A DNA stretch of 64,000 nucleotides from positions 744,001 to 808,000 of the forward strand of contig RBKR01000016.1 in NCBI GenBank assembly GCA_004835665.1. The letters run 5' to 3'. The stretch is from Phoma sp. XZ068 (taxonomy: Eukaryota; Ascomycota; Dothideomycetes; Pleosporales; Didymellaceae). The notes beneath the pieces are model-generated. The model was not told the origin of the DNA. It saw nothing but the letters and a program-made list of their open reading frames with translations, and did no database searches. Both the position numbers and the translations under genes were made by a program. Of the stretch, positions 1 to 11,946 are shown in pieces (the first letter of the stretch is position 1; each line of letters opens with the position of its first letter).

Positions 1-1733
1 GCAGCGATGCTGCTAGCTCTTTGCTCCTGCGCAATGGTATCACTGTCACTGTTGTCGCCCACATTAGATGATATGGACGAAGACGACTGTAACGACTGGT
101 TTTTGGCAGTTTCATTGCTCTGAGGAGCGTCAGTCGATTGCCCGGTAGATGCTGGAGATGGGGCCGGCCCTGAACTTGGCGATGATTCACACGTCGTGGA
201 CTGCGATACAGTCTGACCAGATTCAGACTGAGGGCTTGCGGGGATTGGTGGTTGTGATATGCTTTCGGCAAGTACTGTCTCTTTCGAAGCCGTGGGTTCT
301 TCTTTGGCCGGTATGATTGGCACTTGATCCGCTGGTATTGGTCCACTCCCATCGGCAGGCTTAACCACATCCCCTTCCACCTCAATCGATTCAGCGTCGT
401 CGTCGCCGCCTCGAGCCTCCTCCTCCTCCCGCCTGAACTGTTCCATCATGGTAGTACCGTGCACTCGCAGCAGGCTCAATGGACAGTAGAACTCGTTGCC
501 ATAGTGTGTTAAGAATTCAACACGCAGATAGCGAGCCCAAATCTGTGGCTCTGTAATGAGGAAAGGTTGAATATCGCGGGAGTTGCGAGCTTCGAAGGTG
601 GCCAACGTGCGCCATCTCTCCATCTTAACGGGGTAGCGGTCTGACACGCTCACGCGAAAGTGCCGGAACATAGACGAGAAGAACTCGTAGTTGGCAAGGA
701 CCACTGTGTCAACCAGAATATCGTCGCAAAGCTCGACAATAAGGAACTTGTTATCGACAGAGCACTCGTTAAGCATGTAACTGTCCTTATGTTCTGACAA
801 CACGGCTGAGGAACCCTTAGCCTTCTTGTTTGTTTTGAGAACAGTTGCTGCGCAGTCGAACGAGGCATAGTTGAAGCGCTCCTTACACGTCTTCCCAGCA
901 TCTTTGCTGAGCGCCCAGGAACCTGCGCCAGCTTTGTCTGCCTCTCCAGTAGATTTTGCAGCTTCAGTACCTGAAACCCTTGAAGCAAGATCACTACCAA
1001 TGGAGCTTCCCTCGGAGGAGTCCCCAAACCCACCGAAATCAATATCGATCTCTGCCTCTTCGCCTAGAGAGTCCAAAGCATTGACGTTGACTGGGCGCCT
1101 TCTAGGCCCCTGCTCGCCAGAAGCCGCTCGACCCTGTCCAACATTTTCAGGCGACTGGCCGGCTTGGGCCAAATTCCTCTTCTTCCACTCGTCAAATGAG
1201 AGAAAGTTGGCGTTATCGAAAGGCGAGTCCGTCTCCAGCTCAGTCTCTGGTTCTGTGCTTGCGGCATCGCTGCTAGTCGAACCGCCAGAGCCCGTATCTT
1301 CTGCAGAAGAGGAAGCTCCAGGTGCAGAACTCCCTCCGCTCTCACCTGTCCTGCTTTCTGCTCCTTCGTTTATGATCAGGGCCGATGTTTGCGGGGTCGG
1401 TATCGCTTCCGCTGCGGTTGCTGTTTCGTTTGTGGAGATTGTTGCAACTCGAGCCGACCAGCTTGTTTTCAGACATTGCTGAGGTAGCGTGTGCGTGATG
1501 TAGTTGATCGTACGGTATAAGCATATTGTATCGGTATCAGCGTAGGAGCGAGTGAATGGTGTTGGCTGCGAAGGACTAATAGAAGCCGCATGCTGTGTGA
1601 CGCTCGAGGGTGCAGTAGCGCCAGCATTGGACGTCACGCTGCTATTCGTCGACTGGGCGAGTGCGGTCGTGTATGTGCTGCAGAGGAGCAGGAATGCCGT
1701 CCATTTGCGGAGTGGAGCGCCAATCGTGGGCAT
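1..1733 (-). CDS. SLP1: SLP1-type SUN-domain ER membrane protein (3' end outside window)
   Basis: The frame is open without a stop from an ATG at 1733 to the left edge of the window, giving about 577 residues of a longer protein. Residues 1-24 look like a cleavable signal peptide (MPTIGAPLRKW followed by a hydrophobic run ending in ALA). A Ser/Thr-rich lumenal stretch follows. Around residues 280-435 lies a Sad1/UNC (SUN) domain, recognisable by RFNYASFDCAA, the run through LIVELCDDILVDTVVLANYE, FRHFRVSVSDRYP and IWARYLRVEFLTHYG. The last visible part is Ser/Gln-rich; the transmembrane segment expected in this family would lie beyond the edge. Family knowledge: yeast Slp1 acts with Emp65 in the ER to protect soluble proteins, and animal SUCO/osteopotentia is related. 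This branch differs from nuclear-envelope SUN proteins. Neighbour HAL4 lies upstream on the same strand. Family is clear; the C-terminus is unseen. Confidence 0.85.
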   Translation of the reverse strand, partial: MPTIGAPLRKWTAFLLLCSTYTTALAQSTNSSVTSNAGATAPSSVTQHAASISPSQPTPFTRSYADTDTICLYRTINYITHTLPQQCLKTSWSARVATISTNETATAAEAIPTPQTSALIINEGAESRTGESGGSSAPGASSSAEDTGSGGSTSSDAASTEPETELETDSPFDNANFLSFDEWKKRNLAQAGQSPENVGQGRAASGEQGPRRRPVNVNALDSLGEEAEIDIDFGGFGDSSEGSSIGSDLASRVSGTEAAKSTGEADKAGAGSWALSKDAGKTCKERFNYASFDCAATVLKTNKKAKGSSAVLSEHKDSYMLNECSVDNKFLIVELCDDILVDTVVLANYEFFSSMFRHFRVSVSDRYPVKMERWRTLATFEARNSRDIQPFLITEPQIWARYLRVEFLTHYGNEFYCPLSLLRVHGTTMMEQFRREEEEARGGDDDAESIEVEGDVVKPADGSGPIPADQVPIIPAKEEPTASKETVLAESISQPPIPASPQSESGQTVSQSTTCESSPSSGPAPSPASTGQSTDAPQSNETAKNQSLQSSSSISSNVGDNSDSDTIAQEQRASSIA

Positions 1734-2694
1734 TGCTTGGTCGCATAGCTTAGCCAGACTCGAGTCGCTGCGCGTTGGCTGTTTGATTGTCGATACAGCT
1801 CATGAGCGCCGATACATGTGCGGGGGGCTGGGAGGTTCAGTGCACTGCGAACCGGTGTTCGTGCAAAGACACGTTGCTGAACAGTGGCTCATACAGCCGC
1901 GTCTTTGTTCCTGCGGCGGCTGGTAACCAAGCGCTACTGCCAAGACGTCGTCATACAGCGGCTTCTGTCAAACAATGGCAAGGTGTCGAACAGACATCAG
2001 GAAAACAGTTTTCTTGATCTATCAGTCACTGCTTTGCTGCATCGTCGCAATTCGCTTGATCAAGTTGCATCGGTAATTACCAGGTTAATCACAACGCATG
2101 ATACCGTGTCTGGTGGGAGCAGCGGCAACGCCCACCGCGTGCTCAATTACATTCATGCTACATCATAAGAAGGAGACTCGTAGACGGCTGCTTATCCATA
2201 CGCAGCGCCAAATCCTCAGCGGCCAAGTGAAAATATCCTCACGCCGCCTCCCAAATCCATATCAAACAGCCACCCGCAAACTCCTCCATCTTCCTATCGT
2301 CGTCTCTATCTTGTATGTCGTGCTCATTACCCTGAGACACCATGCTCGGGTTAAAGAAAACGCCTTATGAGAGTGCTAAAAACCCCAGTGCCAGAAGTTC
2401 CCGCTATGCTAGTCGTAAGGGGTATGTCTTGCCAGGTATCGTTGAATCGCATAATAACATATCAAGGAGAAAAAGTAGTGTCAAACATTCGTGCAAATAA
2501 CCTCTAGATCCAGTGTTGAGGCGACTCAGGATCAGTGGACGGATGCCTGTGCTCAAAGGTGGATCCTGAGCAAAGGGGGTTGCATATCGAATGATCGTCC
2601 GTTTCCAGCGCCAACAAAATCGTGGCCATGGCTAGCTGGCACTCGCACGCCTGCGTGGTCAAGAGGAATCGAAGCCAGCTTACGAAGCCTTGTT
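1734..2694. other. Intergenic, 3' of HAL4 and 5' of SLP1
   Basis: About 960 bases between two leftward genes. It must hold the SLP1 promoter and leader and the HAL4 3' UTR. Short open frames exist on both strands but none has splice sites, codon pattern or recognisable protein content that would make it a gene. Confidence 0.6.
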
Positions 2695-4224
2695 CTAGAA
2701 GCCTTCGTTGCCTGCATGGCAGACCTTGATTTCCGAAACCCATTCGGAGGCAAGAACTTGGTGGGCGGTGAGGCGTCGTGCGGGGATGGGGTCGAGAATT
2801 GAGTAGATCACGTTACGGCATTGACGCTACGCTTCATGTTAGTAACTGTCAACTTTGCACTGATCATAGTAACTTACTCTTCGCAGGACCTCAATAGGTC
2901 GGTACCCCTCTTCCTCTTTGCGGTCCTCGAGGTAGCGATCGAAGAACTCATCCTCGCCCTTTTGTGCGACACGCCAAAGGTGGCGACCAGTCCTCATGGC
3001 CATGTAGATGATACCGCAAGCCCATACATCAACGGCACGAGGATCGAACTCCTTATCGACATATTCCTCGGGTGCAATGTAAGGTGCTGAGCCGCAAAGA
3101 CCTGCGGTCATATGGGCTTCCTTCTCCCAAGCCATCCTGAAGCATTCGCCATTGCCGAAGTCGGTGATCTTGATGGAACCGTGAGTAGTCAAGAGGAGGT
3201 TCTCGGGCTTAAGATCGCGATGTGCAACACCCATCTCGTGCATGTACTCGACACCACGCATCAGTTGCTTGAAGAAGCAGTCGGCCTCGGCAACCTCGAG
3301 CTGGCCAGCGGCCAACACAAGAGTATATAGATCGCCTCCAGAGCAGTATTCCATGACCTCGCAGTAAACACCTTTCTCATCCTGGAGGAGGTCCAGCGTG
3401 GTGATAACATTAGGGTGCTGCATGGACGACGATATGCAGAATTCGGAGGTAAGGCGCTTCTGGTACTTCTTTGCAGACTCGTTCGGTCGCTGCTTGAACT
3501 CTTTTACGGCGTAGAGCTGCTCGCGCTTCGAGTCCTTGGGGTCCTGCTTGTGGGCGACACGAACGATGCCGAAAGCACCTCGCCCAACGACTTCTTGACA
3601 TTTGCCGTACTTCTGCACCAATGTTTGTGGCAGATTGTTGGGAGAGTTTTTGGCTTCGGCGAGCTTTTCCTTCTCGTTGCGCATGACGTCGACCCAGTTG
3701 GACATCAGGCTAAGAGGCTGGTCGGCGGGGTTGTCCTCCTTCTTCTTGCCCAACATCAAATTCTGGAACATGTCGGACAGCTTCTCTTGACGTTTGGCGA
3801 CCTTGAGGTGGTGCTCGTGGCCACCCTCCTCGTTGGCCCAGAAGCGCTTGTAAGGTGCGGGCTCCTTGGGGGCTTTCGAGACTGAGCCCTGGCGAACGGG
3901 TGGCGGGCGGCCATTCGCAGTGTCGGCGCCGTTGGCAGCTTTGGAGGGCTTGACAACGTCTCCGTTGGGCTGTCTGGCTCCAGGCTCCTTGCTGGAGCCG
4001 AACATGCTACTCAGACGCGACGTCATGGTTGGTTTTTTCGGCTTCAGAAGTGCTTCGGCAGCAGCTTGCACGCCATGCGCTCCGGACTGGTGAACAACAG
4101 GCGGGGGCAGGGCAGTCGCATCGGGCATGGAATGCAGTGACGACGCCGTGGAGGCAGTCGCCGAGGGTGAAGCAGCAGGTTTTGGGGTCCCACTGGGTGG
4201 GTTACTGGTCGTCGGGGCGGCCAT
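2695..4224 (-). CDS. HAL4: Hal4/Sat4-type serine/threonine protein kinase
   Basis: Two exons: 4224-2878 and 2826-2695, with a 51-nt intron (donor GTAAGT, a perfect TACTAAC branch site, acceptor TAG). Splicing restores the family C-terminus, ending [12 protein letters not shown]...HAGNEGF, and gives 492 residues; without splicing the protein would stop early inside the kinase domain. Residues 1-200 are low-complexity Ala/Pro/Ser. The kinase domain starts near 205: Gly loop GRGAFG (214-219), catalytic Lys in YAVKEF (241), HRDLKPEN (335-342), DFG (355-357) and APE (about 384-386). All catalytic residues are present. Family knowledge: yeast Hal4/Sat4 and Hal5 stabilise plasma-membrane Trk potassium transporters and other nutrient permeases and support salt tolerance. 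Substrate assignment here is by family only. The gene has a 2.6-kb gene-free upstream region. Confidence 0.93.
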
Positions 4225-6854
4225 ATCCTTGAATTTGCGTGCTGTGCTGGCTGGCGCGGCTAGGAAGGCACAGTGGGTCGAAAAATGGGTACGGGAAGAG
4301 GGCTGGTGGTTTGTTCAGAGACGCAGGTGTCTCGCGGGCAAGAAGCCCAGAGTGTTATTGTATGGCCTTCAGCACAGCGTACGTTCGGCGGCGGAGGGTG
4401 GTGGAGATCAGATTCGGAAGCGTGTGCTGCGCGTGGGTGCTCTTGTATCGCGAAAACACGGTGAAGACGAGAAAAGTGCAGTCGCCAGGGCGAACAGTCA
4501 ACGTAGAGGGCAGGTGTGCACGCTGTCTATACGGAGGCGACGATTACCAACGCGCGCGCAACTCGTGCAGAGGCAGTCACTTGCGCGCACTCAAGTGGGT
4601 GGCTGCTGTGGCTGTGTCGGGGGCCGAGGAAGGATCGGCGGATGATGTCGTTGGGTGGGCAAGTGCGCCGGGCAGCAGCAGCAGCGCTTCCGAAAGCTTC
4701 GAGGGCTGCTGTCTTGGACGCTGGTGAAGCTCTCGAGACAACAGGCTGCACTTGGGGTAAATATTCCGCTGAAACCAAACGGCTGTTTGTGCGGGAGCTT
4801 GCACTGCCTCGACCTTCTCGTGGTCGGGAGCTTCGATTCCAGTTAGACTGCGCGATTTTCCATTTTCATTCCCCTCATTTATTCATTCAACTTGCCGCCG
4901 ACCGCTCATCTCTGGAAATGGATTATTAAGACACGACGACCCGCGGGAAGCGGCCAAGCGCACACAGCCAGAGGGCTTGGTCCTCAGCCTTGCTTGTTGA
5001 TGGTGACGGAGCGTCACACTGGACACTTGGAATTTACTTTACGCAATGCGGCAAAACGTACTCGCACATGATTGCAGTGCTGACCTGCTCTTTACGTACC
5101 GTCTCAACGTGACGCCCTGCAACGATCGATTTCAAGAACCAGCACCGTCAGCCAGCATCTACCCTAGCTTGCATCCCAATACGGTAAACTCGCAGATTCT
5201 CCATCAATCCAACTCCTCCAGCTCCAGGCACCACGATAATGTCTGGTGACGCATGTGAACTTGCTTCTGATGAGCGTCAGCCATACCTTGCAGGACATGC
5301 CATGATCACCCGTCCCAACTCACGCTGCGTCTCATCAGCAGCCGAATTCAAGGTACCATACCCGGTACCATGCCGGCAAACGTTACCAGCGTAAAGGGAA
5401 ATTTGCAAATGGCGTCCGCGCCGGCGTCGTCCGCTCGACATGCCCCGCACCCTCCTACCCCTCCACACTCCCAGTGAACACCTCACACCGCAACTCAAAT
5501 AATGTCCCGACTGCGTGCGGCCTGCAGGAAAGCAATCTAAGAAAGCAAGTTGGTTACCCAATTACCGGGTCGCAGCTCGAGTCTGCTGCATGTACGCACG
5601 CCATTCCCTGCCGTGCGCTTTCAACAACTGCAGCAAGCAGCACTTGCGATCCAACAACTCTTCTGACCGGATGCCCACCCTCGCACTGACCTTTCTTGGG
5701 ATTACCATCTGTTTGGTAGAACCGTTTCCAAAATGCAGGGGTTCTCTGTGCCGATTTAGCCTTCATTGGCTACTGAGATCGCAGGCTACACCGACCTCAG
5801 AACTTTGTTTACTCTTAATGTAACTACATACAATACTCGGCATGAAATCCATTTTGACCTTTTGCCTTACAGTCAACCCTCACAAGAAAATGATAGCATC
5901 ATATGTTGCACATGCGCTTACGTTCCTATCCTGCAGACCGACAATCAGGGTGGAGACGAACAGCAGGTCTTGAGCGATTTACGATAGCCACTGACAACCA
6001 CCCAATCTGCATAACAGGCCACATCTCTAGTTACAAAGCCCTGCGTTACTTGCAACATTGGATTCTCTTGGTAACGAACTGGAGCAGCTGCCTGCCTGCG
6101 TTGACGTAGAGCATCTGCAAGGACTGGTAAACACGTAACATACCATAATCACGCTCACTGGTTCGGTTATCTCAATGGACAGCGGGAACGAAAAGGGATC
6201 CAAGTAATCCACCTCAGCCAGATGGATCAGGTCCCACATCCCCATTTTTAATGCCTCACACAGCCCCGGTCGACTCGTGGGAACTTGACTCGGCATTACT
6301 GGAGGCCGTTTGTGCTAACGGGAACCTGCAGGTGTCACTGCATAAGAGAACCAACACTGATGTCGCTTTGGATATTCTGGGTGCAGTCAGAGTCAGAGAG
6401 GCTCATCGTCGGAACGCATCTTCGTTTCTCATTTATGAAATTCTCAAACGGACCAAAACCTGGGCTTCCGTGCAAATAATCATACACAATGCTCCGCAAA
6501 TTAGGAACACATGCGTGAAGATATCCCCGCAGCTGTATCATGCATGGAACAGGCATGGGCGAGAGCGTGGGGACCTACGAAGTGACAAGTTCTTTGAGAT
6601 TCCTGTACCCTCATAGGTTTGAGACATGGCCCGTGAAAGGTAAAAGAGAAAGCAATCTCTCGGAAATGTTTCTATTGCTGCTGCCCTTTTGTGCACCGTG
6701 GAGGTAAACAGTCGCGGTTGCACAATTGAAGGCCATGGCTTCCTCCAGTCGTCCATCGCCATTACCACTAAGCATAACAAACAATGCATGCGAAACCCTC
6801 TCTCGTCTCGATGTTTCGAAAACCTCTAGGGTCCACAGGCACATTGATAGCACT
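4225..6854. other. Gene-free interval upstream of HAL4
   Basis: About 2.6 kb with no recognisable gene. It separates the leftward HAL4 start from a rightward unknown gene at 6855, so it is a shared divergent regulatory region. A short CAG trinucleotide run sits near 4672-4685. Open frames up to 172 codons on both strands near 4127-4930 overlap each other and have no protein-like composition. Confidence 0.55.
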
Positions 6855-7610
6855 ATGAATCCACCGGTGCCGCCAATATATTACCGCAACTTTCTTTATT
6901 CGGCCATCCTTTACGCATCTCCCAGCATTGGTGCACCCCCTCAACCACGCACCACTCCCGCCGAGCTCACTGTTCTTCTGAGCTCTGACACCCTGCAACC
7001 GTTGAAAGACATGTCCTCGCATTTCTACTGCGCCCAGCTCATTCACTATGGGCTATTGGACACTTCGGACATTGAACTTGCAAAGCACCGCCTGCGCACT
7101 GCTCTCTATGTCTCTGCGCTCACGGTACCGCCAGACATCCAGCAGATCGAGAGCCGTCTGAGGGCCCTTTAGGAAGCAGAGGTCCTCGAGTATAAGAGAG
7201 CCAAAGAAGCCAAAGAGAACGAAGAAACAAAAGAGTGGTGGTCAAACTTTATGGGAATGGTCCACAACGGCACTCTTCGGACGCATCCCATACGTATGTT
7301 GGAACAATGCATGTATCACCACCGTGAGCTGACATGCTCTGCAGCCGAACTTCCACTCCATGTCCAGTTGAAAGATCCCAAATGGCCGTCGGCAAGAAAG
7401 CGCAAACGAGCAGGCAACAATTCAGACAACTACAAGGCATCGCCAGCAACGCAAGCCAAGGGAGAAAAGGAGATATTCGCCTCGTTACGGCCCGAAGATC
7501 AGAATGACAGCAACGAACCAGTGCCAAAGGGGGATTGGGAGCTGAAGGCTTCCTTGAAGCTGTGCGTTGCCCAACGAGACACGTTTTCATCGGATTCGGA
7601 CTCAGAGTAA
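6855..7610 (+). CDS. Unknown small protein, three exons predicted; possible pseudogene
   Basis: I do not recognise this protein. One frame runs from the ATG at 6855 (MNPPVPPIYYRNFLYSAILY) to a stop at 7608, but it is broken by one in-frame TAG at 7170. That TAG is also a good 3' splice site. Proposed exons: 6855-7124, 7173-7293 and 7345-7610, giving 218 residues. Intron 1 (48 nt, donor GTACCG, weak) removes the stop. Intron 2 (51 nt) has a consensus GTATGT donor, a CTGAC branch site and a GCAG acceptor. Both introns are multiples of three. The N-terminal half is helical in character (LAKHRLRTALYVSAL), and the middle is charged and coiled-coil-like (EYKRAKEAKENEETKEWW). The C-terminal part carries a basic patch (SARKRKRAG) and ends acidic (SSDSDSE), which suggests a nuclear protein. 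The alternative is a pseudogene with one nonsense mutation. Confidence 0.5.
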
Positions 7611-8500
7611 TTCAGCGATTGCCTTCCACAACCGTTAGGCCATGCCAGGAACGCCAGACTAAATCAAGCAACGGGATCCCCCGACATGTGTTTCTCAAAG
7701 CGTTGTTCATGTGGCTAGCCCCTTGCTTGGATGCTCTCTTTTCTCCATCCTAAATGTTGCAAGATCTTTGGGATGGTTTGTTGTGTTCTGGTACGGAGGA
7801 AGGAGCTCATCATTCAAGTGTGAGGCAATACCTTGGTACTGTTAATTGGAGAACCATTGGCCGTAGGGCAGTATATTCATCGCCATCCGCGGTGGTGAAC
7901 CAGGCATTCAATCAATTTGCAGCACATATGGAGTGATACGCATTCAAATGCTATATCATTGAACGCTTCAATAAAATGTGACCTCCACTCAACCGAGACA
8001 ATATTAACATCGGTAGGATGGCTTAGCGACGAATTTTTACTCTAATAGCACGAGAGCAATGTAGTCTAGACCTCCATACCAGCAAAAGACTGACGCCGAT
8101 GAACAGTGCGGAAAACGTCTATCCATGCTACATCTCTACCCTCTCTGACCCTGAAAACAGTCACAAAGTCGAAGATTCATCTACCAATATACTACAAGAG
8201 TTGCGGCCGGCGGCTTAACATTGAGAATACACAACTTACAAGGCAGTTACTGAGATGAGCAAATGATGCATATTTGTGTTGATAGGACTCGGGTAAGTTA
8301 TTCTACAGATCTATACAGCCAAAACAAAAGAAATGAACGCCTACGCAAAATGCAAAGAGAAGTCTATCTATGTCACTTTCCCCAAGTATGCGCATGGAGT
8401 CATCCAACGCGCAAAGCACACTCCGACAAAGCCAATAGCAGCGGGCGTTGTTCCGTATCCTAGCAAATTCGTACTCCCAACACCATTGCACACCAACGCC
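7611..8500. other. Convergent intergenic region
   Basis: About 890 bases between the unknown rightward gene and the leftward BTB gene. It should hold both 3' UTRs and terminators. I see no further gene. Confidence 0.6.
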
Positions 8501-9704
8501 TCACCCACTCTCCTCCCCCTCACTAACCCGCAATGTCTCCTCATTATCCCAATCCCACTCGCGACAGACCTCGCTATCGCCCTCCAACGCAAACATCTCC
8601 TGCGCCAGCACCTCTGTAGTCTCGCTCTCGCCATCCCAATGCTCCGTGCTCTCCTCCAGCGCATACACCTCGCTCATGCACGCGCGCAGAAAACTGCTAT
8701 AAAACGCCCCATCCCGCACCTGCCGCTTTTTACACAGCAAAGTCGCGGCGTGGCTCGGGTGCGCGTGGAAATTACAACTATCGCGGATTTCTTCCTTCAG
8801 CTTGAGCCGGCTGACGCGTTTCAGCGGGGTTGTGGTGAGCAGCATGTCGACGAGGAAATCTTTGGGGAGCTCGTCGAGCTTGTTTCGTTTGATCTTCGTT
8901 AGGTCTCGGTATACGGCTGCTTCCTTGACGAGGTACTTGCACAGTGGCGCTGAGCTGGGGAGGCCGGCGTAGAGTTCTGCGTATGGAGGCCAGAGGTCCC
9001 GTTGCCCCTTTTTGTCGCGGTTGTAATTTTGCAGTTCGACGAGGAGGGTCATGCAGTCGGAGGATAGCTGGGGGATGTCGTAGGTTGAAGCGAGTGTGGA
9101 GAGGCCGATGAAGGTCCGGAGGTACTGGTGGTTGGCTTGGAAGAGAAATTCTTTTGTTTCGAGCCAGGCAGGGGTCCGGCGGGTGTCGAAGAGGGCTTCT
9201 GTGCTCATTCCAGTGTCGTCCTCATCCAGCTGTAGTGGAGGTACAGGGTCTGGTACGGGTCCGGCATCTAGGTCGATAATCTCCTTGCCCTTATTGAGGG
9301 TGTGTTTTGGGCGCTTGATGGGCCGTTTGGGTTCTTCTCGCGTTGCTTGGCCATAGAGCCAGAACTGAAAGAGTTTGATTGTTGATTCTGTAACATTTGG
9401 GAGGTGGATGGTAAGAGCCTCGTCCTCCGAAAGTAAACCCTCACACGCGTTGCGGAAGTAGCGTGAGTGTGCACAGAGGAGATCTTTGTGTAGCATGAAA
9501 GACTTCTTGTCGTCCTCATCATCGCCTATGGTAATCCCAATGAGGGTTTGATCGATTGCCCTATGCCTTGCGTCAGTAGCGTGGTCGAAAGAGGGATCCA
9601 CGGTTATGGGCCGGGCAGCCGAGTGCGCGCGGCGTGGAGACTTACAAGAAGTTTGGACGCTTTCGCTTCTGCCCAACTGCTGGCGCTGAATTTGTGTTGC
9701 CCAT
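8501..9704 (-). CDS. BTB/POZ domain protein
   Basis: Exon 1 is 9704-9646 (MGNTNSAPAVGQKRKRPNF, with a basic nuclear-type motif). Exon 2 is 9560-8501. The 85-nt intron has a GTAAGT donor, a CTGAC branch site and a CATAG acceptor; a second AG six bases upstream keeps the same frame and would add two residues. The product is about 372 residues. A BTB/POZ fold follows directly: IDQTLIGITIGDDEDDKKSF, then FMLHKDLLCAHSRYFRNACE and ESTIKLFQFWLYG. This is the short fungal BTB type, in which the domain usually mediates dimerisation or Cullin-3 binding. An acidic linker and an unrecognised C-terminal helical region follow, ending in an acidic tail. Many such genes exist in filamentous ascomycetes and most have no known function. 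A longer in-frame reading from 9676 reads through the intron and is not favoured. Confidence 0.8.
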
Positions 9705-10039
9705 TCTGGAATTCTGGTAGATTTTCTTGAGGTTGCTCACGATTTCCATTGGTTGTGGTCAAGTATTGAGGCGTGCGCTTGCTCGAGCGTTTACTGGGGC
9801 GATCTTCAAACAAGGGTGGCCGTTGACCGGGGGAATGGTCTAGTGCAACACGCTAGCGGCGCGTGGTCACACTTTCACTACATGTAGCACAGAGAGTAGG
9901 TGTTAGACATTGAAAATGTAATTCAGCACTCGAATCTCAAGGTGAGAGGATAGATCATTATTTATAACTACAGAAGAAGCAGGTATATATGAAACAGATG
10001 TCTTTCTCAAGCAACAGAGTAAATATTGTCTCAATCGTT
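9705..10039. other. Intergenic, 5' of the BTB gene and 3' of the CDF gene
   Basis: 335 bases between two leftward genes. They hold the BTB promoter and leader and the CDF 3' UTR. No other feature is visible. Confidence 0.55.
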
Positions 10040-11946
10040 TCATTCCTGCTGCGACATGTGCGTTGGGAAGTTGTAGTCCGTGTAATCGATATGCACGAAT
10101 GCACGGTCGACATATGGAACACTCTCTGAAGTGGTGTTAGCAAACATTCTCCACAATAGTGTAGGGGTGACTTACCAAGAACGTACTGCAGACTCTCTCC
10201 GAGATCGTGACTGTCTCGCAGCGCAGTGTTCTCGTCGACCACAATATCAACTTCAACGTTAAGCTTGTCTCCAGCGTGATACGCCTGAATACCCTGAATT
10301 CTCTTGATCGACTTGGCGAAACGCATTGTCATATACAGCAAGATGTTTCGCTCATCAGCAGTCGCGCTCGCACCAGTCAAGTTGCGGATATGTTCTGCCG
10401 AAGTGCGCGACCAGTTGATTATCACGTAGGCCGAAAGGAGAATACCACCAAGCGCATCGAGCCACCAAATCTTCGCGAAGTAGCCAACAAGCGGGAAGAA
10501 GATGGAGAATGTGTTGAAGACGACATCAGTAATCGCATCTTGCGCGAGTGCCTGGACGGAAGAGTTTCGAATAAGGCGGCACCAGAGCCAGCAGAGTCCC
10601 TTGATGACGACCGTGGAAGCCATGATAGCGACAGCGGGGATGGTAAGCTGCACGACGGTGCGGTCCGGTCCGGAGAGACGCGAGATACCCTCGATGCCGA
10701 CCTGGAAGAAGGATGTGATCATGATGACGGAGAAGACCAAAACACCGATTGGCTCTAGGCGCCTACGACCAACAGGATAGGCATAGCGATCTTGACGCGC
10801 AATCATCCAGGAGGTAAACCACACAATCGCTGTACTAAGGAAGTCCAATGCCGCGTCAACCAAACTGGCTACAACGGAGAGCGAGGATGTCATGACCGCT
10901 ACTATGATCTTCATAATCAGCAGTGCTGTGTTGGCTGCCAAATTGACGTAGAGAGCCAATTTGACGATAGGGCTGTCCGTGTCTTCGTCCTCCTCGGGCA
11001 CCCATTCCAGCAGCTTCGAGTTCGACGATCCCTCGTCCTCGTCATCCGAGATGGCCTCGTCGCGCGAGATCAAGGGTGTGTTCTCGTCGGCTTCAGGGAC
11101 CTTGTACAGATTCTTTGGCGTTCGAGTGAGTTTGGCCTTTGTGGTTCCATTTCCGTTTCCGTTTGTGCCATAGTAGTCCGTCAGGCTGCTTGCCGAGTGC
11201 CCATTGCTATGCAGCATATTGTTGTTCGGCGTCGCAGCAGCTGGTGTGTTGACAGCAGAAGACTCCTCGCTGATTGTGTAGGGAATGTTGACTGCGCCAG
11301 ATTCAAGATTGGTGTACTCTTGAATCAAGTTATGGGGCAGCGAAGAGTCGAGAAGTCGATCGATGTACATGTAGTGCTGGATGAGCTGATTGTTGCGCTC
11401 ATAGTATTCTCGTCTGATCCGACGTCAGTTGAGCACATGCTGCAGACAATGTTCAACTTACATGGGCCTCTTCATGCCTTTGAGCTCCTCTTCGCTTTTG
11501 TAGTACTTCTCCCTGCCCATCATCAGCTACTGCATGCCAAATTGGTTTTGCTGCACTCACCACTTGTACCTGGGGTTCGAGTTTCCAATCAGGCGCTGGC
11601 TCCGCATCTGTGGTGTGTTCAAGATCGACGCGCCAACGCTGTGCCTCCTTTCCGAGTCGCTGTCATAGTTCATCATGAGCCCATGGCGGGCGCTTTCCAG
11701 GTCCTCGTCATCCTCGCTCCCGCTGCCGCGGCGCTCGCGCTCGCGGTCGGTGCTGCGAACTGTTGACGGTCGCCGCTTGAACAGCGAAGGCAAGTGCTGT
11801 CCTCGAGTGGAAATTGCGCTTGCTTCATTCTGAAGTGGCAGGAACAGCTTGCTGTTGGCGATACGAGGGAGGCTCGAGGATCGTGGTAGCGATGCTGGAG
11901 ATTGGCTTTTCGGTGGCGGAGATGTAGCGCCTCGACGATCCGCCAT
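10040..11946 (-). CDS. Cation diffusion facilitator, manganese-type
   Basis: Four exons: 11946-11561, 11512-11462, 11413-10176 and 10125-10040; introns are 48, 48 and 50 nt with GT donors and AG acceptors. The product is 586 residues. The first 250 residues are hydrophilic and Ser-rich, with an acidic patch before the membrane domain. Six hydrophobic segments follow. Segment 2 carries DxxxD (SLVDAALDFLS) and segment 5 carries DxxxD (QDAITDVVFNTF). In the cation diffusion facilitator family this double-Asp site is typical of manganese transporters, whereas zinc members usually have His in place of one Asp. Splicing the last intron gives the expected C-terminal cytosolic domain ending SVPYVDRAFVHIDYTDYN. 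It probably exports Mn(II) from the cytosol into Golgi or vacuole by proton antiport; location is inferred from the family. If the last intron were retained, the C-terminus would be nonsense. Confidence 0.9.

Noticed and set aside
4671..4685. CAG trinucleotide run
   Set aside because: Only about five units in non-coding DNA; too short to be notable.
10207..11766. Long plus-strand frames opposite the CDF gene
   Set aside because: They are mirror readings of a clear membrane transporter gene.
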